From Prinia subflava (lineage: Eukaryota > Chordata > Aves > Passeriformes > Cisticolidae): DNA of 64,000 nt. The stretch is from contig NC_086247.1 in the NCBI RefSeq assembly GCF_021018805.1, forward strand, positions 141,232,102 through 141,296,101, written 5' to 3'. The notes below the pieces were generated by a model, which did not search any database, was not told the origin of the DNA, and saw only the letters and a program-made list of their open reading frames with translations. Of the stretch, positions 47,601 through 61,100 are shown one piece after another. The position numbers and the translations under genes were made by a program. Every line of letters begins with the position of its first letter. Within the stretch, counting starts at the first letter, position 1.

Positions 47601-50600
47601 TTCTGTGAATTCTGAAGTGGTTATAAGTGGTTATTAGATGAACTGAGAAATTAGTTCATCTGCCAAGATTGTCACCTGTAATATTTCAGAAGTATTTTGT
47701 ATTTCCTGCAGTGTTTATTTCTCTCTGCCTCAGGAAAGGTATACCTGTGTATGTGTATAGGTCTGCCATCTGCCTATAATTTTTGTTTCTGATAAGCTAT
47801 GTGAAGAATTTATTTGAATTTCACAGCACTTTCTGCCTCATTCCTTAAAAAATTATCCTCTTTAGGCATTACAGTATTATTCAGTCACCTTCTGTTGTTA
47901 TGCATTTAAAAGCTTTTTTTGTAGTTTTGTAGTCTTCTGTAAAATCTTCATTTTGGTTATCTATTTTTCCAACTCTCTGATTTATGTATTAATATTTGTG
48001 CTTTTTTTAATCCTCTAGGTGTCCTTTTTGATTGCCTTTCTATTTCCTTCTGTATCACTATTAAACATTTACTATTTTGAACACTTAGAATTAGGTGTAA
48101 TGAAATTTTGAGTGTACTTGATGCATGCTCATATATTTTGACTTAATTTTACACTCTAGAATTCATTGCTGTGCTGTGTTACAACATAGCTCCAGTTGTA
48201 AATTGCCAGCTGTGCCCTGTTCGAAAGCAATGTCTACTTTAACTTTTGTGAGATTTTTTTATGATGATAAGTAAAAACTTCTTAAAAGGTTTGTTTATTA
48301 TCTATGTCCTTGCAGAAAAGCAAAGAAATTCCTGAAAGAGTAATTCCTGGTTTATTTCCTTTATTAAATCTCTGCTTGAATGTCATAGCTGTGCTTTTTT
48401 AGTTCCTGTGTGTTGCCACTTCAGAGATGGAGGGAAGAAAATATTTCCAAGCTGTGTTTATGTATTCTAACATCCACCAACTATAGGTGATGTTGTTATT
48501 TGACTTGTCCCAACCTTAACTAGAATAAAAAAGCCAACAGTGGCAGATGGGATCAGGTTGTCCAGTGGGTCAATACAAGCCCAGATCCACTGCACAGTGC
48601 AGCACGTGTCCCAGAGTAGGGTGTTTGGTGTTCTGGCAGCAGAAAAATTTCAAATTTCATAACAGGTGCATCCTTTAGGATGGCATGAGCACTGGCACAG
48701 AGCACAACTCTCACTGGGACATGAGAATGAGGGACAAAACTGCAAGTGAAAGAATGTAGTCTGGAAAGTGTCTTTACTGTGTTTGAAACTGAAGGGTCTC
48801 CTGAAAATGATACGGCAAAAAAAAATTCAGTTCTGAAACTGTGGGAGAAAGTATATTCCAAAGCTAACTTATTTGGAACAATTTAAATATCCTGAATTTG
48901 TGATGGAAAATGGTAAAGTAAAAAGAGAAGTATCTCTAACAGGTTACATAATTGTTTTTCTCTAACAATTTCTTTTACTATTCTTTATTTTTATAGGAAT
49001 TAGAATGTTCTTGGAAGAGTTTTGAAAAACTTCCAATATCTTATAAATATTTGAGGGTTATCATTTTTACTTTGTGCATCTTTCTGCACATTTTTCTTTA
49101 AGTCTTAAAACAGAAATGGAAAAAGAAACATACTAAATTATCAAAATACTATGTGTATTTATATCTATGAAAGTCTTTAAAACACACAGTAAAATTTCTG
49201 GTACTGGCATTTAATTTTAATTAAAAGGTCTATCATGTTGTTATTTATTATACAAACAAGCAGCTTCACAGGCTACACAGGAAAAAGAGAAGAAAAAGGC
49301 AATCTCATACACAGAGGTTTACTGTTTATTGTTGCTTTTGATAGAATAGTGGACTCATTTTAAGTCTGACAAAGAGATAAAATGGAAACGGACATATCAG
49401 GTATACAAATATCTGATACAACCTCGAATAATGTTGCACTACCAATTGCTTTATCAGGTGTAAAAATCACAGTCTTACGCTGGACCATGTGGAAAAAAAC
49501 TGAGCAAAAAAAGTTTTTGTTTTCTTGTAGGAAGATATTTTATTAGGAAATAAGGCCTACCAATCCTTGTTGAACTCGCTCCCTCCTGTTCACAGGAATG
49601 TGTTGCTGCAGTTCCCTAGGATGCTCCCAAGGATATTGCAAAATCTCTTCCAAGCAAGTGCTGTTATTGACCCTGAGCTCCTCAGAGGTGCTGGCATCAC
49701 TGCTCGAGTCTTGTGGTCCTTTGGTGACTTCTCCAGTCTCCTTGTCCTTCCATGAGCTCAGCTGCACAGAGGAGCAACCCTTCCAAAGTGCTGAGGTTGG
49801 AAGAAGGCTAATTGCAGACATTCACTCATTACAGGATATTTGTAGGTGCTTGTTAGATCATTTATGATTAGAATTCTCATATTTGTTGGTTGGGAAAAGC
49901 TTGTTTGATGGAAGTCTCCTAGGAAGCAAATGTTTCCCTAAAGAGCAATGGGTTATCTGAATAATGAGAACTTACCTGAATATTTTTGGAGGAATTGATT
50001 AAAAGGAGCAGTTTTTTGATCATAGCGTTTTTGACAAGAAATTTACCAATTTACTGGCTCTTCTTTAGGAGTTAAGAAAACAAACTGATTTATAGTTCTC
50101 ATCCGCTCAACGTCTTCAATTTAGCAAAAGTATCTGACGTGGCAGGTTTAATCATTGTTCTGACAATTAAGAGATAGACTTTCCCAAAGGCAGTGTCATA
50201 ATTTTACCTTAATCTTCTAATTATATGGTGTGTATGTGTCTCTGTGTAAATGTTGACTCTGATGCCAGCTTCCCAAGTACTCTCTTGCTTGAGAGAATGA
50301 TATAATGCCTTGGGGGTCTTGATATCTAATTACTGAGAACTTTCCCATCTCTGCATTGTCTAGACTTCGGCTGTATCTTACACCAAAAACCTTGGAGATC
50401 TCCAGATAAATACAATACTTTGACTAGCCTGATTTGCAGGAACAATTTTACCTAGACAGTGGTGAACTTCCTTTGGTTTTCAAGCATGTTTTTTTTTCAA
50501 GCAGTGTAATGTGAAGATGACATGAGGGTGGAATTCATTTTACTAAACACAAAAATCTGTGTCTGTAGAACTCTGGCAGAGCAGCTTAGTGTGAGATTGG

Positions 50601-50994
50601 GTTCTGAGTGCCTTAGACTTTGTTCATAGGCATTGTAGTCACTGCAGTGATTTATCTTATTCTGAGGCAGCAATCTAAAATAAACCAGTTGGGTTTTATG
50701 AAAATTGTAGGATCTAAAAGTTAGGTAAAATAAATGCCTTAAAGACTATTAGTGCAGTAAAATGACACTATGTTGTTCTATGAATATCCAACACATACTG
50801 CGAAAGAAAAGGTGGAATAACTTGTAATATCCATTAGCTTTATTTGGGTATGTTTGCTATGTGCTGAAACCTGTTGGAAATGTTATTAATATACATTATT
50901 ATTTATTTGTTTCAAACATTTTATATAATATTTGGAATTTCCCTTGTGAACTGAAATACATTTAAATTTATGAACTTTTTAAAGCAAGGGATCA
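44601..50994. other. Unique non-coding DNA
   Basis: No gene or RNA recognised. Homopolymer A runs lie at 45124-45139 and 45142-45154. Two patches have low stop density on both strands: 46460-46860 (five overlapping frames) and 49543-49867 (three frames). Their peptides, such as the acidic Glu/Ser-rich minus-strand frame at 49543-49821, have no domain I know, and splice signals do not bracket them convincingly. Confidence 0.45.
45124..45154. repeat. Interrupted poly-A
   Basis: Sixteen A, then GG, then thirteen A. No element body recognisable upstream, so a simple homopolymer repeat. Confidence 0.9.
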
Positions 50995-51305
50995 AAAAGA
51001 TCAAACAAAAGCTTTTCATACTGGAGAGAGCTCAAAAAGAACAAATATGTGTGATTAAGGGGTATAGAAAAATTGATTTATGAAGAAAGATTAAAGGAGC
51101 AAAAAATATATACTATAAGTTAACTGAGGCCTGACAAGGAACATGATAATTGTCTTCAAATATTTGATGCACCTAAATACCAAGAATAGAGAGGAAATTA
51201 ATATTTGGGTTAATTTCAGTAGGAAAATTTTATGACATTGAAGTTAGATATGTTTTACTGCAACGTTGCCAGGAAAACCTATGTGCTGCAAGAGAACTCA
51301 AGATG
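50995..51305 (+). mobile_element. Old CR1 LINE fragment
   Basis: The order of conserved CR1 words is preserved: CTGGAGAGAGCTC (51021-51033), GATTAAGGGGTATAG, TTTATGAAGAAAGATTAAAG (counterpart of the TATGAGGAAAGGCTGAGAG word), ACTGAGGCCTGACAAGGAAC, and ATGATAATTGTCTTCAAATA (counterpart of the ATGATAACAGTCTTCAAATA word), then GAGGAAATTAATATTTGGG. Divergence is high and boundaries are approximate. No coding capacity remains. Confidence 0.78.
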
Positions 51306-52789
51306 AAAGGTAATATTTATGATTTTTAAGAGGTGTGAAGCCCAAAAAATCTAACAGAAATTATTTAAAAACAGTTTATGTTTTAATACTGAATTATAAA
51401 AGCTTTTCAACCAGATCAGAATGATACAACAATTGACACAAATTGATAATGGATTCTAGTTTTCGTGAATGTTTTTTCTTTTCCCACAAGAAAATAAGAT
51501 ATACCATGGAAAGATCCTGGCTGGCAAAATTAACAACTCAATGACCCAAGAACACAAACTAGTTCCTTTTCATGTGTAAGTTGGGTGCTCTTCAAGCATC
51601 TAAGTTGGCCAGCAGTTGCTGACCACAGAAAAAGTGGCTTACTCATGAACTGCTGCATGTCTTGACACATTATACAGCTTCTAATAATTAAGCAAAAGCA
51701 AGTTCTATATCAAGAGAGTTGCCATCCTATAGGAAATATAAATTATGTGTTCCAAGGCTGTGCACAGCCTCCACTGATATGGTCATGAGTGGTACTTCAG
51801 TAGATCTAATTAAGTGGATGGATGAAATATCAGGAGATTACATTGTTTGAGAAAAGGATCTCCACAGAGGTCAGGTAGATGAAATTGAGCTAGGAGTAGG
51901 AATTGTAGGACCATGCACCTGGATTTACAGGAGGAAAGAAAAAGAAGCTGTCTCCTAGGTGGTGCATGTGTTTTTGCTTTGTGAGCTGTGATGGTGGCTG
52001 CTGTGCAGGGCCCAAACCCTTCCCTTTGCCATAGCATGTGTCGAGTCATGTGGTAGAAATTTGCTTGAAAGAGTCAACTGAAGAATCCTTCTTCTTTAGT
52101 CATTTGTATAGTTTGTCAGAACAGGGTTCAAATATTGTCAATCATCTTGAAATCTAACTAGTTTACATCTTGTGCTCTGAACCTATCTATCCTTTTGATC
52201 TTTTTGTCTTAAGAATGCAATGCATGAGAAGTACATAAATAAACTTTAAAGCAAATGATACATGTCAGAAAGCCCTTCTAAAAAACTTGAAGAATTCAGA
52301 AATGTTCCATGTTGGGGAAAAAAAAAAAAAAAGAAGCCTTTTTGGAAATGGAACAGCTTTTGAGCTGTAGCTCTGTTAATTTATGTGGAGAATTTAATTA
52401 TATTTGCTTACTTCATAAGCATTGCATATGTGATGTCAGGCATGGGAAATATATGCATGCTTTCACATTTCACAAACCTGCCATGGGTTAGTGTCAATAA
52501 AACTACTTAACAAAATAGAGCACAGCATGTTTTAAATCAACACATTAATATTGTTATTTCAAGTCCTTGCATTCATTGGTTGCCTGATCTCAGCATCATT
52601 TAAAAATAATTGACTCCTTTCCTTGCTCTAAAGTTTTTCCAGTCATAGATTCTAGTTTTGGTCATTCTCAGAAAGAATAATCAGACAGGTAATGCCATCT
52701 AATTTAAGCACTCTTGGAATCCTGAACAGAAGTGAGGTAGCTTCCTTGTAGCTGAGACCTGGGAATAGTAGTAAAACATATAATTAATA
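51306..52789. other. Unique non-coding DNA
   Basis: No gene recognised. Poly-A of 15 bases at 52318-52332. The minus-strand frame at 51810-52049 has no recognisable domain. Confidence 0.5.
52318..52332. repeat. Poly-A run (15 bases)
   Basis: Fifteen uninterrupted A residues. There is no polyadenylated retrocopy body visible upstream. Confidence 0.85.
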
Positions 52790-53163
52790 GTCTGGGAGAA
52801 CTGGGATTGTTCAGCCTGGGGAACAGAAGACTCTGGGGAGACCTGGTTGTTGCCTTTCAATATAAAAAGATGGTTCATAACAAAAAAGAGACGAAGAAAG
52901 AATTTTTACCAAAGCCTGTAGTGACAGGACAGATGCAATTGTTTTAAAGGGAAAGCACATATATTTAGATTAGATATCAGGAAGAAAAGTAATACAATAG
53001 ATGTGATGAGACTTTGGAAAGATTGTTTGGGAATTTAGATTTTGTGGATACTTCCTCATTGAAAGTGTTTAAAGTCAGGTTGAAAGAAGCTTTGAGTCCA
53101 ACCATGTGACTTGGAGCAGATGATCTTTGAAGGGCCCTTCCAACCCAAGCAATTCTATGAATA
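52790..53163 (+). mobile_element. CR1 LINE, 5'-truncated 3' fragment
   Basis: It opens with GGGATTGTTCAGCCTGGGG, continues through GGGGAGACCTGGTTGTTGCC, a GATTAGATATCAGGAAGAAA word and a TTGAAAGTGTTTAAAG word, and ends AAGGGCCCTTCCAACCCAAG then CAATTCTATGAATAT. This is the complete order of the CR1 3' region and terminus, about 370 bases long. It is better preserved than the copies at 29.1 and 51.0 kb. No reverse-transcriptase frame remains. Confidence 0.95.
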
Positions 53164-54460
53164 TACTCCAGTAAAAATGTGAAGGTTTCAGAAAGATTCC
53201 CCCCCTTATCCCCACTGTCCCCCATTTACTTTGATGTCAGGCATTTACACAGCTCATTTCTGAGGAAGCAGGCCTTACCCACAGGGTCTTGGCCTCAGCT
53301 ACGTAGCTGGGCTGGTGGTGCTCACTCCAGCTGCATGTGGCCAAGAGTCGTGGAGACAGATCTGAGGAAAGAAACCATACAGAGCAAGCTGTTCTTGCTC
53401 CACAAAACTTTTCTATTTTTCATTAAATGGTAGAATTAGGAATAATCCTATAAATTGTTGTTATCATCTTATTTTTGTCAGTTTACAGAAAGCTTGAACA
53501 TGTGAAAAACAGCTGGATAGCCCTCATGGTCTGTGGATCCTACCTGGATGGAACAGCCACAGCTTTTAGCTGTGACACTGAGTGCCTAAACACCATGGGG
53601 CAATGACATCATTTGAGTTTCAGTGTTGTGAGATAGATATTTCTTTGATTTACTTTGAGTTACTGTCCTAAACTGCCATATGTTTCCCATAACAAATATC
53701 TAATGTTGGGTTTGGATTGCAGGCTGCAATGCCTGCAGTCTAGGCAGATGTTGCCCTGTTTGGGTCTGTGGGCCCCATGGGCCCTTTCTGGATCTTCCTG
53801 TGGGCAGCAAGGTCTCTTGTTGCAGCCCTTGGACAGTGCTGAGCACTTTTGCTGTAACTGCAGTGTGTTTTGTCCTCCTGACATTTCAGGAGTTAATTGA
53901 GATTTACCATGTAATTCTTAGAAGCTAAATCAAAGCCTTGGTCTCCACAGTGGACTATGGTTAAAGATTAAAAATAATGCATCATATAAAACTTCCAGGA
54001 GCTGAAATCTAGGAGCTTCATTCAGTTCCATCTTTTAGGCAAAGTAGAAGCCAAGAGCAGCAGGACTTGTGTTCCAGATCTCAGACTGAGAATGTGGTCT
54101 TGGCACTTTGACCCAGTGCCATTTGTGCATATATAAACAAAGAAAATATTGATAGTGAAATAATTACAGATACATAAACCCAGGACATTAGGAAGCCATG
54201 TTTATAGACATTTTTCAGTTTATAACCATACTTTTAAGAATTTCCTGTCTTTTGTTTTAGCCAGACACATGGGACTATTTTAAAGCCGTTTTATTTGTGT
54301 GCTCTGTTTCCTTCACACTTTTGTTTGAGCAGAAGAGGATGGGGATAAAAAAGCAGTCTCCAAGAAAGGTTCACAAAGTTTATGATGCTAGGCAGTGGCA
54401 ATTCCCTTCTGCACATTTAAGACAATAATAAAATGTGAATACACCATATTTTGAAATATC
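53164..54460. other. Unique non-coding DNA
   Basis: No gene recognised. Small GC-richer patches (53260-53370 and 53700-53890) have open frames on both strands without known domains. Confidence 0.5.
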
Positions 54461-54469
54461 ATTATGACT

Positions 54470-54730
54470 TATTATGTAAACAGATGATGATAAAATATTG
54501 TGAGTCATTATTCAAACACAGTACATGATAATTGTTTCTTTGGAGACACTGTGCACTTCTGTTGTGGGTTTTATTTACAGAATTCATTGTAAAAACTTCA
54601 CAAGGGTACTTAGTGTGTCTTCCCATCATCACATTTCAAAAATAATGATCTCAGTCTCTAACCATGTAAACTCTGAAACAAAAGAAGATCCAATTGTCTT
54701 TTTGTGTAAACAAGGGTTGTTTACAATGTT
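54470..54730. promoter_or_regulatory. Cluster of forkhead-type binding words
   Basis: TGTAAACA occurs at 54475-54482 and 54705-54712, the inverse TGTTTACA at 54718-54725, and a related TGTAAACT at 54664-54671. The last two full words form a perfect 8-bp inverted repeat across the five-base spacer AGGGT. GTAAACA matches the forkhead (FOX) core. Clustering in 250 bases of non-repetitive DNA suggests an enhancer-like element. Which factor, if any, binds is not known. Confidence 0.35.
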
Positions 54731-56999
54731 AGATATTCACCAGCAAACCTTGATGGAATATGCATGATAATTACACATATTTTCAAGTTATACATGTGAA
54801 ATCATAGTCAATGCTTGTTCCAAAACATTCAAACCTAAAAAGATAATGTATTTGATATAAAACCTTAAGAACCAATACCATTGCCACCTTGTTCTTGTAT
54901 TCTTGGAAAAGAATAAGTTTACAAGTATCTCGCCTTGAGATTTTACTGTCTTCTATCTGCAGTTACTGAATCACAAGCAGCACAAAATACTGCAGGTGAA
55001 GAAAGAACTCTAAGGTGGATCCCAAGGGACTCCACCAGGCTGTGTTAGTTTCCTCCTAGTTTCAGAGCCTCTTACTCTTGGGCAGGACTCATTTGCACAA
55101 ATTTTATAGAATTCACTGCCACTGATTGAACCCAAAGCTTAGGTGTGTGCCTCTATGCCATTTCTATATGCATTTGTTCCCATCCAGGGTTCAGATGGAC
55201 TGGTGAAACACAGGACCATGAGATGTCATGGGATACCTCATTTTCCTTCAGCTGTCACACCTGGGAGTATCAGTTAGAGAGAATCCTGTGTTCCCTCTTC
55301 CAGTTTTCTGTGTGCTTCAAATACCATTAGAAATATAAGTTTAGGTGACAGTATCAACATGATACTTAACAAGAATGTAGAGAAATGTCTGGCTTGCCAG
55401 AGAGTGGGCATCTCTGTGTGGTCAGCAGAATCCTGGAGAAAGATAAGGCAGGAGATAACAAGTTTACTCACCTCAGCAAATACAGGGATTGGGACAACCC
55501 TGTCTTAGTAAGACAATTTTGATTAAAGACATAAATCTTGGATACTTGTAAACATCTCAGATGTCTCAGTAAGACAGAATTTTGTTGGAGTCATCCTGAT
55601 CTTCAAGACTCCTCCCTAGTTTCAAGCTGATCCCATCAAAGTTTAACTTTCTGTCATTAAATTTCTCCAAGGGTGATATTCTAGGCATGCACAGAACTGT
55701 CCATGTCTGCAGCCGTTTGGAAGACAGGACTGTGGTACCTCAATGTTTTCTCAATAGATTTGCAATAAGATAATTTCCTCTGTGCTGTGACAGGACTCTC
55801 CAAATCTCTATATTTCAGCTGCTATTGGTGTCCCACTGTATAGTTAAATCTACAAAGGGAAATAAAGGGGATATTCTCCCAGAATCAGATGTACTTATTA
55901 GAGACGTAAGTCTCAGGCTTTTCTTAGAAGCAAAAACTCCTTTAAACCCCATTTTTCTCAAGCCTGGGCAATTTTCTATTCACTAAGAGGGGAGAAAAGG
56001 AAAGGAAAAGCTCAGAAATTCCATTTCTACTTGAATAAAGGTCAGACTCATAAGAGTAGGTGAACCCTTAAATCCCTGTGTGGCTACCTAGGGGTTCTAA
56101 TGGAAGCTTAGGTACTGAAACAGGACTTGGAAACATAACTTTGGTTGGATTTGCAATTCTTAGCTCAATTTTTGGACAGAAATCATAAAGTCAGGGAAGA
56201 GCCCGATTAGTGACATTTATCTGCTTTTCCAGATTTTGCCTCATTGCTACTTGGGCCAGTGTTAATTTTGTGGGGCCAGAGGATGGTGAACCCACTCATT
56301 CAAGAACAAATGACACAAAGTCACCAACCAGCTTTTTAGCAAGGTGAGGGACCTTGCAGAGCCAATGAGACACTGGCCATGTAGAAATGTCAGTGCAGTA
56401 TTACCTAAAAACCTTTACAGAAGGCCTCACAACAAACCATGGAAATGCCTCAGCAGAAGTTGATTGTTTCATAAGGATTTGAGATTCACTTCTTGCTTTT
56501 TCCCATTTTTTCATCTTTTTTTTTTTTCTGTTTTTTTTTCTGTTAAGTTTATAAACCCCTTCAAAACTATTTGTAGTGAAAACATCTCCATTTGGTTTTC
56601 TTTGTTAATAACCTAATAATGTAATCTAATGAACATTGTCAAAATTGTCATAAGTTCTGCACTTCTGAAAGAAAAGTTAGCTTTTCTTTCCACATTAGTG
56701 AGAATGGCTCTGATTTGTATAATTTGGGAATCTGATAAGTGTCATTGAGTGCACTGTAATGGTAGGTAATAAATCCATGTTAACACCATAAGAGAAAATG
56801 CAAGGAAAGAATTCTTGGATTTAGAAGGGCAAGTTTGTATTTACATGCATTCCAGCAATTGTTTTGAGATTAATTTAGAACACCCAGCTGTATCTTGAAT
56901 TTGAACTGCACGGAATTTCCCTATGGAAATGAGGATGAGGGAGTAAATAAGTTTCATTTTTTCTGCACGCATGCATGAACACAGACACTCAGAAGGACA
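54731..56999. other. Unique non-coding DNA
   Basis: No gene or transposon recognised. A T-rich stretch lies at about 56515-56541. Nothing else is supported. Confidence 0.5.
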
Positions 57000-57300
57000 C
57001 AAACCATTTCAGAAATGGTAGTTTCTTCTCAGTCCAATTAGGTGAACTGAATGTGGTAATTCTGCTGTAGTTCTCAGGGCTCTAATTGCACATAAAAACT
57101 TCCAAATCATAACACATGTGGTATTTCCACCTAAAACAAAAGGACAATTATTAAAATGTGGTGGCATTTCATGTACTATTGGCAGACAGCTTAGATGGCA
57201 ATAATTTAACACTTGCACCATGAAATTAAAATTTACATTCCCTCGGTGCACTTCTTCAGACCAACAGCAGACAGTTCTATCCTTTTAAAGAAAGATGGGA
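57000..57300. promoter_or_regulatory. Candidate conserved non-coding element
   Basis: Non-repetitive stretch with TAATTG words (CCAATTAGGTG near 57036, CTAATTGCAC near 57082), an ACACATGTGG E-box-like word (57112-57121) and open frames on opposite strands (57009-57251 minus, 57213-57443 plus) that encode no recognised protein. Inferred from texture only. Confidence 0.2.
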
Positions 57301-58070
57301 GATTTAATTGCTTCAGTTTAACTAGAAAAGCCTTTCCATGGCTTGATAACAAAGGCAAGAATGCTGGCACTAGTTTGCAGATGCTTTGTGAGAGTACTTT
57401 CTACAGTCTCCATAGCTCTGCTTTTAGGGATCCAGCTTTCTGAAGGACATGAACCATCCTATAGATTCTTCCACAGATTCCAAGAAATGTGTGTAAATTC
57501 CAGCTGTCCATAAATCATGTTTTTGAAAGGCAAGTATTATGGCTGCTATAAACATTTCAAGTAAGTTGCCAAAATCTTCAGCATGGTGTCTTTCTGCACA
57601 GAATGTATACAAATTATACTTCTTCTCACAAATTCTTCCCTTTTGCAACAATTCCTGCTGTATTGTGTTACTGTCTACAAAATGAATGCTAAAAAGTGAG
57701 TTGTAACTCACAAGACATGAACTGCAAAAATACATTTGATTTATGTTGCAATGAGGACTGGTAGGACAGAATTACCAAGTGTTCATCCAGAAACATATTT
57801 TTTCCTGACAGCTGAGAGAACCTTGCAGCTAGAATGCTATCCTTAGGCTACCTATATGTCCATACAAGTAATCAAAAAAGAAAGTTTTACACTTGGTCAG
57901 ACCAGGCTGCAAAGGGATAGTTTGAGGGCCTCTTTTATATCCCAGCAGAGTATTTTGATATGGGTTGCTCTATGAAAGTTGGACTGGTAACAAACAGATG
58001 AGTACTGTGAACAAAGACTGCAAATGGTCAAGAATTGTATAAGGGAAAAATGGGAAATTAATTCTAGGCT
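57301..58070. other. Unique non-coding DNA
   Basis: Nothing recognised. The minus-strand frame at 57424-57735 (103 residues) has no known domain. Confidence 0.5.
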
Positions 58071-58122
58071 AATATTATATCATAAATATATGGTAAATAT
58101 ATGTATATATATATAAATATTG
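58071..58122. repeat. AT-rich / TA microsatellite
   Basis: Imperfect TA repeat with AAATAT interruptions, partly self-complementary. Confidence 0.85.
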
Positions 58123-61100
58123 GTTAATTGACTAGGCAGCTTTTAAAATATTTCTCCCTGTATTTGAACTTTTGTTTCCATTAAGAAAGCCTAAACAGCC
58201 TAAAATGTCTTGATTTCATTATCTCAGTATTATAGAGGTGTTTTACCACAGTCCAGGAATACATCTTGCCTTTGCTGTCTGCATGGCACCTCTGAAACAG
58301 TAGATCTCAAATTCAGTGCAGTGGAAATTATCCACATCTCTTTATGCTTTATAGTCCTTCACTGCTCTGAATTTAAGGGCGAGACACAATTCTCAGGGGT
58401 GAAAGGGAGAGGAGGGGAAGGATAAATCCTCCTACAACCAACCTTTTTGTATTTACTCTTGAAATGGAAAATACAGATGTTGCAGAAGTACACGTCTGGG
58501 ACATTGTTTCCATATTTTCGACAGAGACTGATTCTCACTGCTTTTCAGCTAAGTGGCTTAAAATCAACTTCTTCTCCCTGCCTGAAACTCTGAGAGTTTT
58601 TTGAAATAAAATCATGTGAATACATTTGCTGATCTTGCAGACTATGCTGTTGTACTTATTTCCTTTCTCTTCTCCCCAGAAGCTTTGCAGGATTCTTGTC
58701 TGGGTTATAGGGTTTAGGTTATTTTCTTCTTTCACCACTGTTCCAATGCTCCATTTGCAAAGTGTTTAGATTATAGCAGACACGAACTTCCTCTGTCTCA
58801 GAGCCAGCCATGAATCAGGCTGAGAGCTGAGACCACTGGCTGTCAGAGGACCTTGAAAAGCTGCAGCTTTAAAATAACAAGTGTTTGAAAGCTCAGTTTA
58901 CAAAACAGCAGATTGTGACTGTATTGTACTGTGGGGCTACATATGACATAATAACTAGGGACTTAAAGTTATTTAGTCTTTTTCCTCTTGCCATAATTTC
59001 CAATAAATAAATCTCTCTGGGACACGAGGTCTGGTGAGTTGTACAATGCTTGCATTTTCCTCACCACAGCTTATCCCCTCTCTTCTTTATTTTACATGTT
59101 AAAAAATCCCTCAGTGCGTGGTAATCACAGTTCTATAATGTTTCCTGCTGAAAGAGACGGGCTAATGTAAAGATAAATACATATGTTTTGGGTTTTTATT
59201 AGTCAAGGTATTCATTATAAGTCTTCCTCTCAAAATCTCTTTAGAAACTTCTTAATGGACAGAGCTTAATATTGTGTATTTGGTGTGTAACACATTTTTA
59301 AGGTTTTAAATGGTCGTTTTGAAAAACTGTTATGCTCACAGGATTCCTGTGAGTTTTATTTTTCAGAATCAGTGGTCAGAGGTTGCATAAATGTGGATTC
59401 ATATGCTCTGAAAAAAGCTGAAGTGAATAGAATGTGACTACTGGAATGCTCTTCTTTCTCCAGTCATAAAATATGATGGAATGAATGAATAACAACTTTA
59501 CATTAACCTATTTGCTAAAAGACAACAAGCTATTTTTTCTGCATTCCCTCTTCAATATAGAAATGGTAAATCCCAATGTTTTCTTGATCTTATTTTCCCT
59601 TTACTAATATTTAGACTTCCTAAGAATCCTAAGATATATGCTTACTCAGTTTCATTAGACATTCAAATCCCTTTGCTTTTGAAATCCCATGTCTAATTTT
59701 TACTTCTTTTTTTTCTTTCTTTCAAGTCCTTGATTCTTTAGATTCTGTTTACACACATTTTTACCGTAACCTTAAAATAGATATAATAATAAATTTATTT
59801 TACAGGCAAATCTCAAGAGTCTCAGCTTAAAAATATTTATAATTGATAATTAATTTTCTTCATGCTGTTCTGTGGAAAAATGGATACTGGGTATGATAGA
59901 CTACATCCACAAAGGTTGTGTTGCATGGTACAGGCATGGATTAATTTTAACTTCAGCTATCTCCAGTTGAGTTCATCGTCTTAGGCTCCATTTGTAGTCT
60001 ATGAAGAGAAACAGGCCTTATTAGGGCACAGTTTCACTGACCTATTTAAAGTGTGTACTTCAGGATGAGATGAATCACAACCTGAACTCCACTGTCTACG
60101 TTGAATAGATCTCCACTGACTGTCAAGGGAACCCAAAATGATTAACTGTGTTGACGTCTAAACTGAGCCAGATTATTTCTGCTCTTAAAGCCAAAATGTC
60201 CTTAAAGTCCATGAGAATTTTCAGCCTTGAGGAAGAGAGCATTTGAAGCCTCTCATTGTCATCAATGTCAAAGTGAAGGACACCTAGAGGTATTAGCTGT
60301 CCTTGTAGAAGAGCCACAGTGAAGCATATGGTTTCAACTCTGTCTGTTAGCATTTTTGAAGATGATATAGAGCACAAAAACCTGTCATGGTTCTGGGTGT
60401 ACTAGCTGTATATAAGGATAGTACTGTAGATGTGGCCTTCAGATTTGGTAAATGCAGAAGATAACTCTTTATGTGAAGGTAAGAAGCTAATTTCACTTGG
60501 GTTTCTCACTCTAAGATATTACACAAAACTTAAAATCTTATCTGAGGCTATGGACTAAATTACATTAGAAGGGTGGGGCTGAGATACCCTTTCTTTGACA
60601 CTTTCAGCTTCAGGTAATGCTTGCTTTATGATGGCTTCTGCACATCCACTAATAAGTGCCCAAAAGTATTGCTACTATTGCAGGCTTACGTACTAAATCT
60701 GGCTAACTGATTAGGACCAGCTATTTTTGCAAGTTTAAGAACTACAGTATTTAATCTGCTCTTGCAGTTTTATAGCCATATCCTTGAATGTATTTAAGCA
60801 TCCAACTTCCACTAAAATAGCTGTTATGATTAAATGGCCTAAATACTTTTGCAGATCTAACCTCTGGATTCTCTTCCTGGCTAAATTCCCTGAGATTTTT
60901 GTAGTCAGTACCTCTGAAAGTGATTTTAAGTACTTGTCTACTAGATCCAAGTTCTTGCACTTATTCGACATATTTTGTCTATATCTGATTTTGTATATTT
61001 ACCTGTAATAAAAAAAACCCCAAACAAACTGTATTTTTGCAGTTCAGTGAGGGATTTTATATATTCTGAGATGTTAATCACTGATGTCTTAAATAATGTT

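Noticed and set aside
54040..54130. Possible second MIR-like fragment
   Set aside because: Only scattered words match and their order is not convincing.
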